6,930 nucleotides of DNA from Desulfobacula sp. (lineage in GTDB: Bacteria > Desulfobacterota > Desulfobacteria > Desulfobacterales > Desulfobacteraceae). Of this stretch, positions 6,007 through 6,930 are shown piece after piece. Within the stretch, counting starts at the first letter, position 1. Every line of letters starts with the position of its first letter. The notes below the pieces were generated by a model, which had not been told where the DNA came from, searched no databases, and saw nothing but the letters and a program-made list of their open reading frames with translations. The position numbers and the translations under genes are program-made. The stretch spans positions 1 to 6,930 of the forward strand of contig JAOZRI010000120.1 in the NCBI GenBank assembly GCA_029940235.1, in the 5' to 3' direction.

Positions 6007-6030
6007 AGAGGTATAAAATAAAAGAGGTAT
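6007..6030 (+). repeat. Duplicated Shine-Dalgarno-like octamer
   Basis: AGAGGTAT is present at 6007-6014 and 6023-6030. Only the second copy is placed correctly for translation from the ATG at 6036. The first may be a local duplication. Confidence 0.4.
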
Positions 6031-6035
6031 TAATT

Positions 6036-6536
6036 ATGGGTATAACACCACTGGTTGTAAAGCAGAAAGAGTTTACGACAAGGTTCAGAGGATTTGACGT
6101 GCAGGAGGTGGATTATTTCCTTGAAGACATTACCACAGAGCTTGATAATCTCAATAATACTATTAAAGACCTTCAGGAGAAGAATCATCGGCTTAATCTG
6201 GAAAACCAGGGCTATAGAAAAAGAGAAGGCTCCATGAAGAATGCCATGATCCAGTCCCAGAAAGTTCTGGATCAGATGAAGGAAAATGCAAAAAAATCAT
6301 CCCAGGTGATCATAGCCAATGCAGAGGTTGAAGCACAAAAAATGCTGCATAGAGCCCAGAAAAGACTTTCTCAGCTTCACAGTGATATTATTGAGCTTAA
6401 ACGTCAGAGAATTCAACTTGAAATGCAGATCAGTGCTGTAATTGAATCCCATTCAAAGATGCTTGAAATGACAAAAGAAGAGAATAAAACTGCCGATGAA
6501 ACTGACTCCACCATAAAATTTATTCAGCAGGCATGA
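6036..6536 (+). CDS. divIVA: DivIVA-domain coiled-coil protein
   Basis: Protein of 166 residues with the conserved N-terminal DivIVA membrane-binding and dimerisation segment: I3-T-P-L, K11-E-F-T-T-R-F-R-G-F-D then EVDYFLEDI. A long, highly charged coiled coil covers roughly 30-150, with heptad-like Leu/Ile/Met spacing. The C-terminus is short and acidic to polar, with no recognisable domain. In Gram-positive bacteria DivIVA marks curved membranes at poles and septa. The Gram-negative homologues are less studied, so a scaffold role in polarity, envelope growth or division is inference. AAAGAGGT ends 7 nt before the ATG, and the gene lies 36 bp after yggT, so co-transcription is likely. The symbol denotes domain family, not proven function. 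Confidence 0.87.
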   Translation: MGITPLVVKQKEFTTRFRGFDVQEVDYFLEDITTELDNLNNTIKDLQEKNHRLNLENQGYRKREGSMKNAMIQSQKVLDQMKENAKKSSQVIIANAEVEAQKMLHRAQKRLSQLHSDIIELKRQRIQLEMQISAVIESHSKMLEMTKEENKTADETDSTIKFIQQA

Positions 6537-6567
6537 TTGATTAGTTTTGAGTTACATAAAAGAGAAA

Positions 6568-6627
6568 ATTAAGAATTAAAAACCGGAGAAAAGAAGAGAG
6601 TCACTAATTAAAAATTAAAGATTAAGG
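6568..6627 (+). repeat. ATTAANN heptamer tandem repeats before pilT
   Basis: Two adjacent heptamers (ATTAAGA, ATTAAAA; 6568-6581) and three adjacent heptamers (ATTAAAA, ATTAAAG, ATTAAGG; 6607-6627) lie in the spacer between the DivIVA-domain gene and pilT. The last copy contributes to the pilT SD (AAGGA, 6624-6628). No other feature is visible in this spacer. Confidence 0.5.
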
Positions 6628-6638
6628 ATAGTAGAAAA

Positions 6639-6930
6639 ATGGCTGAGATTGATGCTTTTTTTAAACTAATGCATGAACAGGGGGCTTCAGATTTACATCT
6701 CTCATCTGGGCAGCAGCCCGCATTAAGACTTCATGGTGATATTGAACGTATAAAATATGATACTCTAACCAGTGATAAATTAAGAAGTCTGTTATATGAA
6801 ATAACCTCCCAGGAAAAAATTAAAGTCTTTGAAGAGACCGGAGATGTGGATTTTGGTTATGAGATTGCCGGGCTTGCCAGATACAGGGCAAATTATTTTA
6901 TGCAAAAAAATGGTATCTCAGCAGTTTTCC
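6639..6930 (+). CDS. pilT: PilT-type pilus retraction ATPase, 5' part only
   Basis: The first 97 codons of a secretion/pilus ATPase of the PilT family; the gene continues past the window edge. The visible N-terminal PAS-like domain has the hallmark G15-A-S-D-L-H-L-S-S-G then ALRLHGDI, and F63-E-E-T-G-D-V-D-F-G-Y. It ends with the GLARYRANYF and GISAVF segment that precedes the ATPase core. PilT hexamers power type IV pilus retraction at the inner face of the cytoplasmic membrane. The Walker A, Walker B, Asp-box and His-box motifs are not in the window, so PilU or another PilT paralog cannot be excluded. AAGGA (6624-6628) lies 10 nt before the ATG. Its 102-bp spacing after the DivIVA-domain gene permits but does not prove a shared transcript. 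Confidence 0.88.
   Translation, partial: MAEIDAFFKLMHEQGASDLHLSSGQQPALRLHGDIERIKYDTLTSDKLRSLLYEITSQEKIKVFEETGDVDFGYEIAGLARYRANYFMQKNGISAVF

Noticed and set aside
1..6930. tRNA, rRNA, CRISPR array, transposase or prophage genes
   Set aside because: Nothing of the kind was seen on either strand; repeats present are short and local.

Overview
The window looks like chromosomal DNA from an anaerobic, moderately AT-rich bacterium, most likely a sulfate-reducing deltaproteobacterium of the Desulfobacterales type. This rests on a tungsten-type aldehyde:ferredoxin oxidoreductase (AOR) family gene with its own MoaD-like sulfur carrier, a QueG-like iron-sulfur protein, and a yggT - DivIVA-domain - pilT order in one short stretch. 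The taxonomic guess is inference from gene content only.

Left part (1-3000, plus strand): a run of small redox genes. An NfsB-type nitroreductase (100-726) is followed by a two-cluster 4Fe-4S protein with a QueG-like core and a C-terminal SCP2 sterol-carrier-like domain (830-2170). Next comes a gutted NAD(P)H:quinone-oxidoreductase-like gene (2254-2491), where an intact start and N-terminus run almost directly into the family's C-terminal tail after loss of the middle. A TTG-started single-domain cupin protein (2634-2999) ends the run. Each gene has its own Shine-Dalgarno (SD) sequence, and the gaps of 80-200 bp make a single tight operon uncertain.

Middle part (3028-5441, minus strand): a two-gene unit transcribed towards the cupin gene. 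It encodes a 712-residue AOR-family oxidoreductase and, 65-77 bp downstream, a MoaD/ThiS-type protein ending in Gly-Gly. No ferredoxin-like subunit, flavoprotein or transporter accompanies them here. The AOR has the N-terminal pterin-binding signatures, but its cluster-ligand motif is CX3CX3C and the second DXXGLC motif lacks its Asp. It therefore belongs to a divergent branch of unknown substrate.

Right part (5442-6930): a 258-bp divergent intergenic region carries a TGTAAA-N6-TTTACA dyad in the AOR leader, an 11-bp direct repeat and a candidate promoter for the rightward genes. Then come yggT (membrane protein), a DivIVA-domain coiled-coil protein and the 5' end of a pilT-type ATPase, cut by the window edge. 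These look like core cell-envelope, polarity and motility functions, so the junction between variable redox genes and conserved backbone probably lies at about 5440-5700. No RNA genes, CRISPR arrays, insertion sequences or complete mobile elements were seen.
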